DNA of 64,000 bases from Paenibacillus tepidiphilus (GCF_008635795.1 NZ_VWRQ01000001.1:124001-188000), one strand, 5' to 3'; shown: positions 36,626-46,551, numbered from the stretch's first letter. Program-made: numbers and translations. The notes: a model not told the origin generated them from the sequence alone.

Positions 36626-37560
36626 GCGGCTTCGGAGCGATGCATCCGGCGGTTGCCCTGCTGTATTACGCCGGACTTCTGCTGTTTGCGCTGCTGCAGC
36701 TTCATCCGCTGTTCCTGCTAACCGAAATCTTCGGGATAGTTCTGCTCACCGTACTGCAGGGGCAGGTGCGTCTGCTGCGGGGAGTGCTCTGGTTTCTGCC
36801 AGTGGCGCTTTCCGTAGCCCTGTTGAATCCGCTCTTCTCCCACCGGGGTACGCATATCCTGTTCTATGTGTGGGACCGGCAGATTACCCTGGAAGCCGTA
36901 CTCTACGGACTGGTGACGATGACGATGCTGCTGACGGTATTTGTCTTGTTCATCTCTTACAATTACAACATCACCGCCGATAAATTCATGCATTTGTTCG
37001 CGGGGGCCGCGCCGAAGACGGCGCTGCTGACGTGGATGGCTATCCGCTTCGTGCCGCTCTTTCAGCGGCGGCTGCGGGAAATCACGCGGATACAGCGGGT
37101 CCGGGGGATAGATACCGGACAGGGAGGCTTGCGCAAACGGATGAAAGACGGCATGATCCTGCTGAAGGTGCTGGTCAGCTGGTCGCTGGAGGAGGCGCTG
37201 CAAACCGCTGATTCGATGAAAGCGCGCGGGTACGGCGTCCACAAGCGCAGCAGCTATGGCGGCTACCGGATGGATCGTCTGGATAAGCTGGTGCTGCTGT
37301 GGCTGGCGGCCTGTGCCTGCATTCCGCTTGCGGGCTGGCTTGCAGGCCATGGGGTACCCGAAATTTATCCGCGGCTGAAGCCTATGGAGTGGGGCTGGGA
37401 GGAGGGCTGGATGTATGCCGGCCTGTGCCTGTTCGTCCTGACTCCACCCGCACTCGAAGGAAAGGAGAAATGGTTATGGAGATCCTCGCGGCGGAAGACT
37501 TATCCTTCCGCTACCCTGAAGCCCGGCAGGACTCGCTGCATGAACTCTCCTTCACGATAG
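36622..37560 (+). CDS. ECF transporter transmembrane subunit EcfT
   Basis: The 312-aa protein has several membrane segments and the EcfT coupling motifs near the C-terminal half (RVRGIDTG and ADSMKARGYG, where the A-R-G motifs contact the ATPases). EcfT links the S component to the ATPases. ATG 36622 overlaps the stop of the lipoprotein gene. Its last 28 codons (to 37560) overlap the start of the ATPase gene by 85 bp in another frame, an unusual length. The tail after TPPALEG is basic and not typical of the family, so the end may have been extended by stop loss. Confidence 0.85.
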   Translation: MSGFGAMHPAVALLYYAGLLLFALLQLHPLFLLTEIFGIVLLTVLQGQVRLLRGVLWFLPVALSVALLNPLFSHRGTHILFYVWDRQITLEAVLYGLVTMTMLLTVFVLFISYNYNITADKFMHLFAGAAPKTALLTWMAIRFVPLFQRRLREITRIQRVRGIDTGQGGLRKRMKDGMILLKVLVSWSLEEALQTADSMKARGYGVHKRSSYGGYRMDRLDKLVLLWLAACACIPLAGWLAGHGVPEIYPRLKPMEWGWEEGWMYAGLCLFVLTPPALEGKEKWLWRSSRRKTYPSATLKPGRTRCMNSPSR

Positions 37561-39188
37561 AGGAAGGAGAGTTCATCGTGCTGCTCGGCCCTTCGGGCGG
37601 CGGTAAGACAACGCTGCTGCGCCATTTGAAGCGCGAGCTGACCCCTGTAGGGACGTGCAGCGGCCGTATCCGCTACCGGGGACGGCCGCTGGCGGAATTG
37701 ACGCCGGAGCGGGCGGCGGGAGAGATCGGCATGGTCTTTCAGAACCCGGATGCGCAGATTGTAATGGACACTGTATGGCATGAGCTGGCCTTTGGGCTGG
37801 AGAATCTGGGTTATCCGCCGCAGGTAATGCGCAGCCGACTGGCGGAGATTGCCGCTTTGTTCGGGCTGGAGCCGCTGCTTTATCAGCCGGTGCATCAGCT
37901 CTCCGGCGGCCAGAAGCAGCTCCTCAACCTAGCTTCGGTGCTGCTGCTCCAGCCCAAAGTGCTGCTGCTGGACGAACCGACTTCCCAGCTTGACCCTGTC
38001 GCTGCCCGCGAATTCATCCAGACGGTCTATCGGCTGAGCGAAGAGATGTCCATGACCGTTATTATCAGTGAGCACCGTCTGGAAGAGGTGCTGCCGCTGG
38101 CGGACCGGGTATGGCTGCTGCAGGACGGTGCCTTAAGCGTCCAGGGTACTCCTCGTGAATTTGCCCGTGATGCATACGCGGCGGGAGCCGTTTCTGGAGT
38201 CCGGGCCTATCTGCCGGCGGCCGCCCGCCTGTTCTTCGCTTTATCACCGCCGCAGATTGCTGCCGGCCATCCTGAGATACCGCTGACCGTCAGAGAGGGA
38301 AAGCGATGGCTGCTGGGAACTGCAGGTCCGGACCGGCGCTTCGGCAGCACCGACGAACCTGCTATGCATGAAGGGCCCGTTCAAGCTCTTCACGGCCGTT
38401 CGACTGGCGGGCAACCAACCGGCGGGGACATGCTGCTGCAATGCCGGGAAGTTACTTTCCGCTATGAGAGGGATACTCCCGATGTGCTGCGCAAGCTGTC
38501 GCTGTCTTTGCACCAGGGTGAATGGCTGGCGGTGATGGGCGGCAACGGAGCCGGAAAATCCACACTGCTGCATATCCTTGGCGGACTGGAGCAGCCGCAG
38601 CGCGGCAAGCTGACCTACGCCAAAGGGGTGAAGGCGGGATACCTGGCCCAGAATCCGCTGCTCTACTTTAGCCATGACACCGCTGCGGAAGAGCTGCAGC
38701 ATATGGCCCAGGTGGCCGGGCTGGGGCCGGAGGAGGCAGCCCGCGGAATTGCCGGGCTGGCGGAAGCATTCCAGCTTGGCGGGGTGCTGGAACAGCATCC
38801 CCTTGACTTAAGCGGCGGCCAGCAGCAGAAGCTGGCGCTGGCGATGGTGCTGCTGCTGCGCCCGGCGGTATTGCTGCTGGACGAGCCGACGAAGGGACTG
38901 GACCCGGGAGCCAAGGAGCGCTTTGCGCAGCTGCTGCAAGGACTGCTTCAGCAAGGCGTAAGCATGATTACGGTAACGCATGATGTGGAATTCGCGGCCA
39001 GATACGCTACCCGCTGTGCGCTGATGTTCGACGGCAGCATTACGGCAGAAGGAACACCGGCCGAATTCTTCGGCGGCAATTATTTCTATACGACGGCAGT
39101 CAACCGGATGGCACGGGAGTTGCTGCCGGAGGCACTGAGCTTAGAGGATGTGATTGAAGCATGGCCAAGTACCGCTACCCGCTGCTGA
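37476..39188 (+). CDS. Fused ECF ATPase (EcfA-EcfA')
   Basis: The 570-aa protein carries two complete ABC domains. The first has Walker A GPSGGGKTT, LSGGQKQLL and LLLDEPTSQLD. The second, from about residue 330, has GGNGAGKST, LSGGQQQKLAL and LLLDEPTKGLD. They are joined by a linker of about 60 residues, so one chain supplies both ATPases of the ECF module. I chose ATG 37476, 8 bp after AAGGAGA. It overlaps EcfT by 85 bp and the S component by about 28 bp. Confidence 0.9.
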   Translation: MEILAAEDLSFRYPEARQDSLHELSFTIEEGEFIVLLGPSGGGKTTLLRHLKRELTPVGTCSGRIRYRGRPLAELTPERAAGEIGMVFQNPDAQIVMDTVWHELAFGLENLGYPPQVMRSRLAEIAALFGLEPLLYQPVHQLSGGQKQLLNLASVLLLQPKVLLLDEPTSQLDPVAAREFIQTVYRLSEEMSMTVIISEHRLEEVLPLADRVWLLQDGALSVQGTPREFARDAYAAGAVSGVRAYLPAAARLFFALSPPQIAAGHPEIPLTVREGKRWLLGTAGPDRRFGSTDEPAMHEGPVQALHGRSTGGQPTGGDMLLQCREVTFRYERDTPDVLRKLSLSLHQGEWLAVMGGNGAGKSTLLHILGGLEQPQRGKLTYAKGVKAGYLAQNPLLYFSHDTAAEELQHMAQVAGLGPEEAARGIAGLAEAFQLGGVLEQHPLDLSGGQQQKLALAMVLLLRPAVLLLDEPTKGLDPGAKERFAQLLQGLLQQGVSMITVTHDVEFAARYATRCALMFDGSITAEGTPAEFFGGNYFYTTAVNRMARELLPEALSLEDVIEAWPSTATRC

Positions 39189-39847
39189 TTGCTCTGGGGC
39201 TGTTTCTGGCGCTTCTGGGTCTGACGGCTGCACTGAAGGACCGCCATTATATGCTGCTCAGCCTGGTCATGCTGGCCGCCGCGCTGCTGCCGCTGTTCAT
39301 CCGGCTGGAGCGCCGGCCCCTAGAAGCAAGGGAGCTGGTATTGCTGGCGGTACTGTCGGCTGTCGCCGCCATCAGCCGGATTCCGTTCGCCGCCCTGCCT
39401 AATGTGAAGCCCGTTTCCGCGCTGGTCATTCTTTCGGCGTATGTTTTCGGTGCCGAGGCAGGGTTTATTATCGGCGCTGTTGCCGCGCTGGTCTCGAATA
39501 TTTATTTCGGCCAAGGTCCCTGGACACCATGGCAGATGTTCGCGTGGGGGTTGATGGGCCTAACTGCGGGCTGGCTGCGGAGTATCCCTCTGCTGCGAAG
39601 CCGGGCCGGGCTGCTGGCCTTCGGCTTCGTCTGGGGCTTCCTCTTTGGCTGGATTATGGATATCTGGTATTTGCTAAGCCAGCCGGAAGCGCTGAGCTGG
39701 AAGCTTGCGGCAGCAGCCGTTGCTTCAAGCTTTTACTTTGACTTGGCCCATGCGCTGTCCAATGTTGTGTTCCTGGCGGTGCTGGCCGGAGGCTGGACGA
39801 AAGTATTGGAGCGGTTCCGCCGCAAATACGGTCTGCTCAAAGAATAG
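39161..39847 (+). CDS. ECF transporter S component, probably for cobalamin
   Basis: The 228-aa protein has about six membrane segments and the conserved stretch VSNIYFGQGPWTPWQM, followed by GLTAGWL. This pattern occurs in S components of the CbrT type as I recall. The riboswitch and B12-binding-like proteins upstream support cobalamin as substrate. It starts inside the end of the ATPase gene. A terminator follows. Confidence 0.82.
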   Translation: MAKYRYPLLIALGLFLALLGLTAALKDRHYMLLSLVMLAAALLPLFIRLERRPLEARELVLLAVLSAVAAISRIPFAALPNVKPVSALVILSAYVFGAEAGFIIGAVAALVSNIYFGQGPWTPWQMFAWGLMGLTAGWLRSIPLLRSRAGLLAFGFVWGFLFGWIMDIWYLLSQPEALSWKLAAAAVASSFYFDLAHALSNVVFLAVLAGGWTKVLERFRRKYGLLKE

Positions 39848-39907
39848 AGAACAAGGCACTGGCCGGATTTAGTGCCACCCTGCCTGCTGGTCAACCTGCG
39901 TATATAC

Positions 39908-39937
39908 ACCCGCCGCTGCTGAAGGCGGCTTTTTTTA
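39908..39937 (+). terminator. Rho-independent terminator of the B12 operon
   Basis: CCGCC and GGCGG pair around GCTGCTGAA, followed by a run of seven T. Confidence 0.75.
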
Positions 39938-40120
39938 TGAGATGGATAAGCGCTGAGAATCTCCCGCATGGACAAATGGGGTGTTTTTACATGGGGATAG
40001 TTCTGAGAGAGTAGGTCCAGGAGATGATTTCGACAATTTTCACGCTCAACATCAACAATTCGACCTTTTTCGCCGATAAATAGCATTACACAGCATGAGA
40101 TGAAGAGGTGAATAGGAAAG

Positions 40121-41830
40121 ATGAAGCAACTGAAAGTGAAATATAAAATGGCGGTGCTTGCAGCTATCGCCGTCATTGTGATCATCGTTCTAGGCATGGT
40201 CGGAATAATGACCACCGATGATATGGCGAAGCGTTCCCAGAAGACATACAGCGAAAATCTGCAGCCGATCTACCTGGTGACCGAGATCCGGGCGACCAAC
40301 CGTGTGATTGAGTCCTATCTGCTGGAAGATCTGCTCAGCACTGATAAGGCAAAGACTCAGGAGCTTGCGGAAGGAATTCAATCCGGCATAGAAAAGAACA
40401 ACGGGCTGATGAGACAGCTTCGGCAGATACAGTTCGGCGATACTGCCATTACCGATAATATCAACCAGTACGTGTCGCTGCTGGATGATTACCGGGCGCA
40501 GCGTGAAACGATTCTGCAGCTGGCCGCCCAAAATATGAACAGAGAAGGCTATCAGGTCTTCTCCGGAAAGGCCTTCAGCGAAGCCCGCACACAGATGACC
40601 GGTCTGCTGGATGAGACCTCCAAGCTGCTGTTGGCCGATGCCGAAGCGCAGAATAAGCTCAACTCTGACACAGCCGCAAGCTCCCAGACGACGAACGGTG
40701 TAATTATAACTGCAGCTTGGGTGCTCATCATTCTGATCAGCGTCCTAATCACACGGTTAATCACGAAGCCGCTGCGGGAGCTGCAGGGACTGATGAAGCG
40801 TGCGGAAGAAGGAGATCTGTCGGTAACGGCCGCTTACAGCTCCAGGGATGAGATCGGCCAGATCAACGAGTCCTTCAACCGGATGCTCGGCGGGTTGAGG
40901 TCCATGATGCAGGGCATTGCGGAGAGCGCAGAGATGCTCTCTGCCTCCTCCCAGCAGATGAGCGCCAGTGCGGAGCAGACGGCGCGCGCTTCGCAGCTGA
41001 TTGCCGAGACCTCCAGTGAAATTGCCGAAGGCTTCGAGGCTCAGGCGGTGACCATTGAGCGGACGACCTCCTCAGTGAAGACGATGGCAGAGGAGATTAA
41101 TGCGATGGAGCGCAGCGGCGGAGAGATGTCCGGACTGATGAACGAAGCTGCAGACTCGACCGACCGCGGAGCCGAAGCGGTGGAGCTGATCCTGGACCAG
41201 ATGCAGCGGATTGACAGCAGTGTGTCCGGCAGCCAGGCAGTAGTGACCAATCTGGGCAGCCTGTCCGAGGAAATCAACACGATTATTACCACAATCAACG
41301 GAATTGCTACGCAGACCAATCTATTATCGCTGAATGCTTCGATTGAAGCTGCAAGGGCCGGTGAGCATGGCCGGGGCTTTGCGGTGGTGGCGGGTGAGAT
41401 CCGCAAGCTGGCCGAAGCGACAGGTGCAAGCTCGCTGCGGATTACGGAGATTATTACCCATATCCAGCTGCAGACGGCAGAAGCCGTGGAGGCAATGGCC
41501 CAAGGCTCAGCCCAGGTATCAGATGGTGTAGCGCAGAGCGCGTTGGTAGCCAAAGCCTTCAGCGAGATTCAGCAGTCGATTGATGCTGCCCTGCGGCAGA
41601 CGGAGGGGATGCAGGAAGCGATCCGGCATATCTCCGTAGAGTCGGAGGGGGTTGCGCAGGCGATGGATGAAGCGAGCCGGATTTCACGCAAAGGCGCGGG
41701 CGATGTTCAGGATACCAGCGCAGCAAGCGAAGAACAGCTGTCGGCCATGGGCGAGATGTCTTATTCCGCCCAGTATTTGGCCACGCTTGCCGAGGATTTG
41801 CAGAAGGAATTGAGCCGGTTCAAGCTGTAA
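40121..41830 (+). CDS. Methyl-accepting chemotaxis protein
   Basis: The 569-aa receptor has an N-terminal membrane segment, a small four-helix outer domain (about 35-190), a second membrane segment ([17 protein letters not shown]), a HAMP domain and the long signalling hairpin. The hairpin tip has [20 protein letters not shown]. It reports ligand binding to CheA/CheW. The ligand is not clear. It has its own promoter region and is followed by a terminator. Confidence 0.93.
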   Translation: MKQLKVKYKMAVLAAIAVIVIIVLGMVGIMTTDDMAKRSQKTYSENLQPIYLVTEIRATNRVIESYLLEDLLSTDKAKTQELAEGIQSGIEKNNGLMRQLRQIQFGDTAITDNINQYVSLLDDYRAQRETILQLAAQNMNREGYQVFSGKAFSEARTQMTGLLDETSKLLLADAEAQNKLNSDTAASSQTTNGVIITAAWVLIILISVLITRLITKPLRELQGLMKRAEEGDLSVTAAYSSRDEIGQINESFNRMLGGLRSMMQGIAESAEMLSASSQQMSASAEQTARASQLIAETSSEIAEGFEAQAVTIERTTSSVKTMAEEINAMERSGGEMSGLMNEAADSTDRGAEAVELILDQMQRIDSSVSGSQAVVTNLGSLSEEINTIITTINGIATQTNLLSLNASIEAARAGEHGRGFAVVAGEIRKLAEATGASSLRITEIITHIQLQTAEAVEAMAQGSAQVSDGVAQSALVAKAFSEIQQSIDAALRQTEGMQEAIRHISVESEGVAQAMDEASRISRKGAGDVQDTSAASEEQLSAMGEMSYSAQYLATLAEDLQKELSRFKL

Positions 41831-41888
41831 TCCGGCAGGCTCCTAATGTTCAGGTGTAATTTAAGAGGGATAGCAGAGCGGGATATAA

Positions 41889-41930
41889 GCAGAGCAGTGA
41901 TTCAGGAGAATCGCTGCTCTGCTTTACTTT
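41889..41930 (+). terminator. Terminator after the chemoreceptor gene
   Basis: GCAGAGCAG...GATTC and GAATCGCTGCTCTGC form a long stem around CAGGA, followed by TTTACTTT. The gap from here to 42084 shows no gene, only a TAAATGCAGC-type fragment near 42025 that resembles the element at 32416. Confidence 0.8.
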
Positions 41931-42084
41931 ATGGCGGTTTCTTTTTCGGATTGAAGTCATGCTGTAGCTCCTGCTCCAGATGATCACAAAAAGATTCAAC
42001 GGGGGACAGCAAGGGGATCTGGCCTAAATGCAGCGATTGTATTTAGTGCAGCAGAGTGTACATTTCAATCCTGATCAACGAACA

Positions 42085-42120
42085 AACAAAAACCCGCCCC
42101 CGGCTTCTGCCGGGGGCGGG
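42085..42120 (-). terminator. Terminator of the qox operon
   Basis: CCCGCCCCCGGC and GCCGGGGGCGGG form a perfect 12-bp stem. On the - strand it is followed by TTTTT. It lies 36 bp past the qoxD stop. Confidence 0.88.
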
Positions 42121-42155
42121 AATCATTCATACTACAATGCAGTTATTGGAGCGCT

Positions 42156-42449
42156 TTACGCGTACCAGCCCCATACGAAGATGAACAGCGTTCCGAAGAT
42201 CGTAATCAGGCCGACGAACAGCGCGTAACCGATATTGATGTACAGCTCTTTCTTGGTATCGGCAGATTCACCGATATGCATGAAGACGAAGAGCTGGAGC
42301 GATGCCTGGATGATGGCCGTTATCAGCAGCACTGTCATATTTGCCGCATCGGAGAGGTCTCCGTAAATGACGACGAGTGCAGCTGCTGAAAGGACCAGGG
42401 ACGCAAGATAACCGATCACATGACGGATGGGAAACAGTTGCTTTATCAT
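42156..42449 (-). CDS. qoxD: Quinol oxidase aa3 subunit IV
   Basis: The 97-aa protein has three membrane segments and the family stretch LQLFVFMHIGE. It is the smallest subunit of the aa3-type quinol oxidase and probably aids assembly. It lies 1 bp after qoxC. Confidence 0.9.
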   Translation of the reverse strand: MIKQLFPIRHVIGYLASLVLSAAALVVIYGDLSDAANMTVLLITAIIQASLQLFVFMHIGESADTKKELYINIGYALFVGLITIFGTLFIFVWGWYA

Positions 42450-42450
42450 A

Positions 42451-43047
42451 TCACATCAGTCCTTTCAGGTAGACGAAGCTGAAGATAAAGATCCAGACAA
42501 CGTCCAGGAAGTGCCAGAACAGTGAGAAGATAAATGTTTTGTTGGCGGTAGCCGGGCTGATGCCCTCGCGCCAGAGCTGAATCATAATGGCCACGCCCCA
42601 CAGAAAGCCGAAGCTGACGTGAGCGCCGTGGGTGCCGAGCAGAACGAACAGACTGGACAGGAAGCCGCTGGTCTGCAGCGTTGCCCCTTCATGCACGTAA
42701 GTGAAGAACTCGTCAATTTCGATGCCGATAAAGGCGAGGCCCATCAGCAGCGTGATGCCCATGAACACCAGCGTAGCCTTTTTGTAACCAAGACGCATGG
42801 CATGTACGGCCAGACCGATGGTGAACGAACTAGTAAGCAGCAGGAATGTTTCCGCCAGCACCGGGCCGATCTCGAACAGCTCAGGGCCGCTCGGACCGTC
42901 CGCAAAGCGGTTCACCATGACAAAATATACTGTGAACAGGGTGGCAAAGAGCGGGATTTCCGCTCCCAGGAACACCCAGAATCCGAAGATTTTATTACTG
43001 TTCTCTTCCGTTGAATATTCAAGCGGCTTGGACGCATCTATCTTCAT
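42451..43047 (-). CDS. qoxC: Quinol oxidase aa3 subunit III
   Basis: The 198-aa protein has five membrane segments with IFGFWVFLGAEIPLFATLF, LLGTHGAHVSFG and FWHFLDVVWIFIF, typical of subunit III of haem-copper oxidases. Its start overlaps the qoxB stop by 4 bp. Confidence 0.92.
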   Translation of the reverse strand: MKIDASKPLEYSTEENSNKIFGFWVFLGAEIPLFATLFTVYFVMVNRFADGPSGPELFEIGPVLAETFLLLTSSFTIGLAVHAMRLGYKKATLVFMGITLLMGLAFIGIEIDEFFTYVHEGATLQTSGFLSSLFVLLGTHGAHVSFGFLWGVAIMIQLWREGISPATANKTFIFSLFWHFLDVVWIFIFSFVYLKGLM

Positions 43048-44987
43048 ACAGTCTCACCCCGCAATTTCTTTTCGGTAGCGGCGACTTCTTCCGCCGAAAT
43101 ATAGAAGCCATGATCCCGCTCAAAGGACATGACGGCCAGCATAATGATGATGCCGACCCCGGCGACGATGGCCGGAATCCACATGCTGAAGACGAGGAAG
43201 AAGCCCAGGAAGAAGAAGATTACTCCCAAAATGAACGGCTTTCCGGTGTTGTTCGGCAGGTGAATCTTGGTGATCTTGTCTTCGTACAGCGGAATATTCT
43301 TCCGTTTGGACTCCCAGAAAGGATCGCGGGATTCCACTTTAGGAATTACAGCAAAGTTATAAGCCGGGATCGGACTATGCGTCGCCCATTCCAGGGTACG
43401 GCCGTCCCAAGGATCGCCGGTTGTATCTCTTGGTGCATAACGTGTACTCCAGTAAATGTTGTATACCAGAATGACGAAGCCGATCGCCAGGCCCACAGCG
43501 CCGACGAAGGAGAGCATATTCAGCGGGCCGAAGCCGCTCTCTTCGGAGTAGGTATACGTACGGCGTGTCATGCCCATCAGTCCCAGGAAGAACATCGGGA
43601 AGAAGGTCACATTGAACGAGATCGCGATCCACCAGAAGGCGTGCTTGCCGATCCGGTCATTCAGACGGAAGCCGAATACTTTAGGGAACCAGTAATGGAA
43701 CCCGGCGATAACCGCGAACACGGCGCCCGGAATCAGCACGTAGTGGAAATGCGCAACCAGGAACATCGTATTGTGATACTGGTAGTCGGCGCTGGCCATC
43801 GCCAGCATGACGCCGGTTACCCCGCCGATCGTAAAGATCGGAATAAAGGCCAGCGTGTATAGCATCGGTGTCGTAAAGGTTATTCGCCCTTTGCGCAGGG
43901 TGAACAGCCAGTTAAATATTTTGACCCCGGTCGGTACGGCTATCGCCATCGTGGTGATGGAGAAGAAGCTGTTGACCATAACCCCTTGACCCATCGTATA
44001 GAAGTGATGCGCCCAAACCACGAAGGAGAGGAGCGAGATAATCACCATACTGAAGACCATGGAGGTGTAGCCGTACAGGTTCTTCTTGGAGAATGTGGCG
44101 ATAATTTCACTGTATATCCCGAAAGCCGGCAATATTACGATATATACTTCCGGATGGCCCCAAACCCAGAACAGGTTGGCCCAGAGCATATCCATCCCGC
44201 CGTTGGCCATCGTGAAGAACTGCGAGCCGAACAGGCGGTCGAACATCATCAGCGCGAGCGCTACGGTCAGAACCGGGAACGCAAAGACGATGATAATGTT
44301 GGTGATCAGCACGGACCAGGTGAACATCGGCATCTTCATCAGCGTCATGCCCGGTGCGCGCATCTTCAGAATAGTGACGATAAAGTTGACGCCGGTCATG
44401 AGTGTCCCGATACCGGAAATCTGCAGCGCCAGGGAGTAATAGTTGTTGCCGACCGTCGGACTGAACTCGAGACTGGCCAGCGGGAAGTAAGCCGACCAGC
44501 CGGCATCCGGCGAACCGCCGATGACGAAGGAGATATTAAGCAGCATGGCTCCCATGAAGAAGAGCCAGAAGCTGATCGCATTCAGCCGCGGGAAAGCGAC
44601 GTCGCGTGCGCCGATCTGCAGCGGGATGATCACGTTCATCAGGCCGATGATAAAAGGCATTGCCATGAATAGAATCATGATCAGACCGTGCGTAGTAAAT
44701 ACCTCGTTATAGTGCTGTGCGTCGAGGAATTTCATCTCCGGCGCTGCGGTCTGCAGACGCATCATCATTGCATCGACGCCGCCGCGGAACAGCATGAGCA
44801 GGGCGGCGATGATGTACATGACGCCAATCCGTTTATGGTCTACTGTAGTAAGCCACTCGCGCCACAGGTATCCCCATTTTTTAAAGTAGGTAAGTCCAAC
44901 GAGAATCCCGATGGTTGCCAGTGCGATACTGATCATGGCTCCGTAAATCAGGGGTTCGCCGTGAACCTTAAATTTTTCTAAATCCAT
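43044..44987 (-). CDS. qoxB: Quinol oxidase aa3 subunit I
   Basis: The 647-aa catalytic subunit binds both haems and CuB. Visible motifs are the haem-ligand region FTTHGLIMILFMAMP, the CuB helix WGHPEVYIVILP, HHFYTMG and the haem histidines in VAHFHYVLIPGAVF. The C-terminal extension fits subunit I of the Qox type. It reduces O2 to water and pumps protons. Confidence 0.95.
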   Translation of the reverse strand: MDLEKFKVHGEPLIYGAMISIALATIGILVGLTYFKKWGYLWREWLTTVDHKRIGVMYIIAALLMLFRGGVDAMMMRLQTAAPEMKFLDAQHYNEVFTTHGLIMILFMAMPFIIGLMNVIIPLQIGARDVAFPRLNAISFWLFFMGAMLLNISFVIGGSPDAGWSAYFPLASLEFSPTVGNNYYSLALQISGIGTLMTGVNFIVTILKMRAPGMTLMKMPMFTWSVLITNIIIVFAFPVLTVALALMMFDRLFGSQFFTMANGGMDMLWANLFWVWGHPEVYIVILPAFGIYSEIIATFSKKNLYGYTSMVFSMVIISLLSFVVWAHHFYTMGQGVMVNSFFSITTMAIAVPTGVKIFNWLFTLRKGRITFTTPMLYTLAFIPIFTIGGVTGVMLAMASADYQYHNTMFLVAHFHYVLIPGAVFAVIAGFHYWFPKVFGFRLNDRIGKHAFWWIAISFNVTFFPMFFLGLMGMTRRTYTYSEESGFGPLNMLSFVGAVGLAIGFVILVYNIYWSTRYAPRDTTGDPWDGRTLEWATHSPIPAYNFAVIPKVESRDPFWESKRKNIPLYEDKITKIHLPNNTGKPFILGVIFFFLGFFLVFSMWIPAIVAGVGIIIMLAVMSFERDHGFYISAEEVAATEKKLRGETV

Positions 44988-45033
44988 TAGGGTGGCTCCT
45001 TTCAGGGTGATTGCTTCGAACTATGGCAAGAGC

Positions 45034-46050
45034 TTAGTGGCCCTCGTGTGTACTTTCATCGACAGGCGAGCTTGGGAGCGGTTCTTCCAGCTCCGGATGC
45101 GGCTCACCATCAAATTCGGTCTGGCTGGAAGGCTCAGGTGAAGGATGAATCTCCTTATTCTCCTGATGATCCTCGTTTCCGTTATCCAAATCCGTTTCCG
45201 TACCACCGCCGCTCATATGCTCACTGTGGTCTCCCGGTGGCGGGCTGAATGTCAGATGAGTGGAGGAATAGGTTTTGCGTCCGAGATGCTCGGCGGCCAG
45301 CAGTGTCTTGAACTCATCCTCGGTCAGCTCAGGGGCTGTGTCCTTGACTTCCTTGACCCAGTCATTGTATTCTTCGTCGCTCATAACCAGCGCTTCAAAC
45401 TCCATATGGGCAAAGCCCTTGCCGCTGAAGTTCGAGTTGCGGCCCATATAAGAGCCAATGGTGTCGGCGGAGAGATTCAGCTCGGTGAGCATGTCGCTCA
45501 TCGCATACTTTTGACCCGCAAGCTGCGGAATCCAGAAGCTTGTGATGGTGCCGAACGAATAGAGGCGGAATTCCACCGCACGGTGAACCGGAATGTTGAC
45601 GTAGTTAACCGTTTCAATGCCTTCCTCCGGATAGCTGAAATGCCATTTCCAGTTGGATGAGGACGCATAAATCACCAGCGGGTCCTGATCCTTGTACTCT
45701 TCGGCAACATTCTCGACGGCATGCGTTGACTTGACGGTAACGACGGACAGGAAGGCTACGATAATAATCGGGATAATAATCCAGATTGCCTCCAGTACCT
45801 TGTTGCCCTCCTCATGCTCGGGAATGTACCCTTCGTTGCTCTTCTTGGCCCGGTATTTCACCAGCACGAAGACATATAAGATGTAGACAACGGCCAGAAC
45901 ACCTAGCATCACCAGAATCGAGAGAATGATGGTGTCCGACAAAGTCCGTGCAGCCGGTCCCTTCGGGTTCAGAACAGCGAGCGAACTGCATCCCGGCAAG
46001 AGCAGGACTAGGCTGAGAAACAAAGCGTATAAAGGTCCCTTTTTGTTCAT
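45034..46050 (-). CDS. qoxA: Quinol oxidase aa3 subunit II, with acidic His-rich tail
   Basis: The 338-aa lipoprotein (lipobox LLPGC near residue 21) has two membrane segments and a cupredoxin-like outer domain. SSNWKWHFSYPEEGI and SFWIPQLAGQKYAM are present. The CuA Cys ligands of cytochrome c oxidases are absent, which marks a quinol oxidase. The last 75 residues or so are rich in His, Glu, Pro and Asp and are not part of the usual domain. It is the first gene of the operon, 47 bp before qoxB. The 500-bp gap upstream holds regulatory repeats. Confidence 0.92.
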   Translation of the reverse strand: MNKKGPLYALFLSLVLLLPGCSSLAVLNPKGPAARTLSDTIILSILVMLGVLAVVYILYVFVLVKYRAKKSNEGYIPEHEEGNKVLEAIWIIIPIIIVAFLSVVTVKSTHAVENVAEEYKDQDPLVIYASSSNWKWHFSYPEEGIETVNYVNIPVHRAVEFRLYSFGTITSFWIPQLAGQKYAMSDMLTELNLSADTIGSYMGRNSNFSGKGFAHMEFEALVMSDEEYNDWVKEVKDTAPELTEDEFKTLLAAEHLGRKTYSSTHLTFSPPPGDHSEHMSGGGTETDLDNGNEDHQENKEIHPSPEPSSQTEFDGEPHPELEEPLPSSPVDESTHEGH

Positions 46051-46208
46051 AACGAACTCCTTCCTTCAATACTTTTCATTGGCCGATCGTTAAACAATCA
46101 ATCCATAACCTTAATCTATAGTAAGAATTACTTACCCGGATTGCAAAAGACATTTTTTGTCATAAAGACTAGAAACGACCTTAAAAATGGCGATTCAGTT
46201 AAAGATAT

Positions 46209-46302
46209 TTGTCTAAATTGTTACGTTACTTGTTATGTATGACAAAGATCACTGTAACGACGCGTTTTAAGCTGTTTTTAAGGAAGTTCACAATTTAGAC
46301 AA
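46209..46302. promoter_or_regulatory. Inverted repeat pair in the qox upstream gap
   Basis: TTGTCTAAATTGT (46209-46221) is the exact inverse of ACAATTTAGACAA (46290-46302), 68 bp apart. The area is AT-rich and lies 160-250 bp upstream of qoxA (- strand) and 250-340 bp before the deacetylase gene (+). It may be a paired operator for a redox or oxygen regulator. A TTCACAA word overlaps the right arm. The rest of the gap 46051-46551 shows no gene. Confidence 0.5.
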
Positions 46303-46551
46303 TTATAAATGATTGTTACCAATTTCGTCACAACTACTTTGTCTGAAAAACCGGTATTGTATGCGTTTTTTCGTTGCGGTGACAGGGTTCGACGCGATAA
46401 AGAGCTTTTAAGCTAAAAGTTACGATTGTGTCTTTTTTCACAGCAGAAGGGTAACAGCATTTTCTGTGGCCGGTTACAATCTCTCAAATCTCCTAATTCA
46501 GGGATGTGATAAAGTAATAGATAAATATACTTAGTTAGGAGTTTAGAGCCG

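Noticed and set aside
43986..44672. 228-codon + strand frame opposite qoxB
   Set aside because: Antisense to a strongly conserved oxidase subunit.
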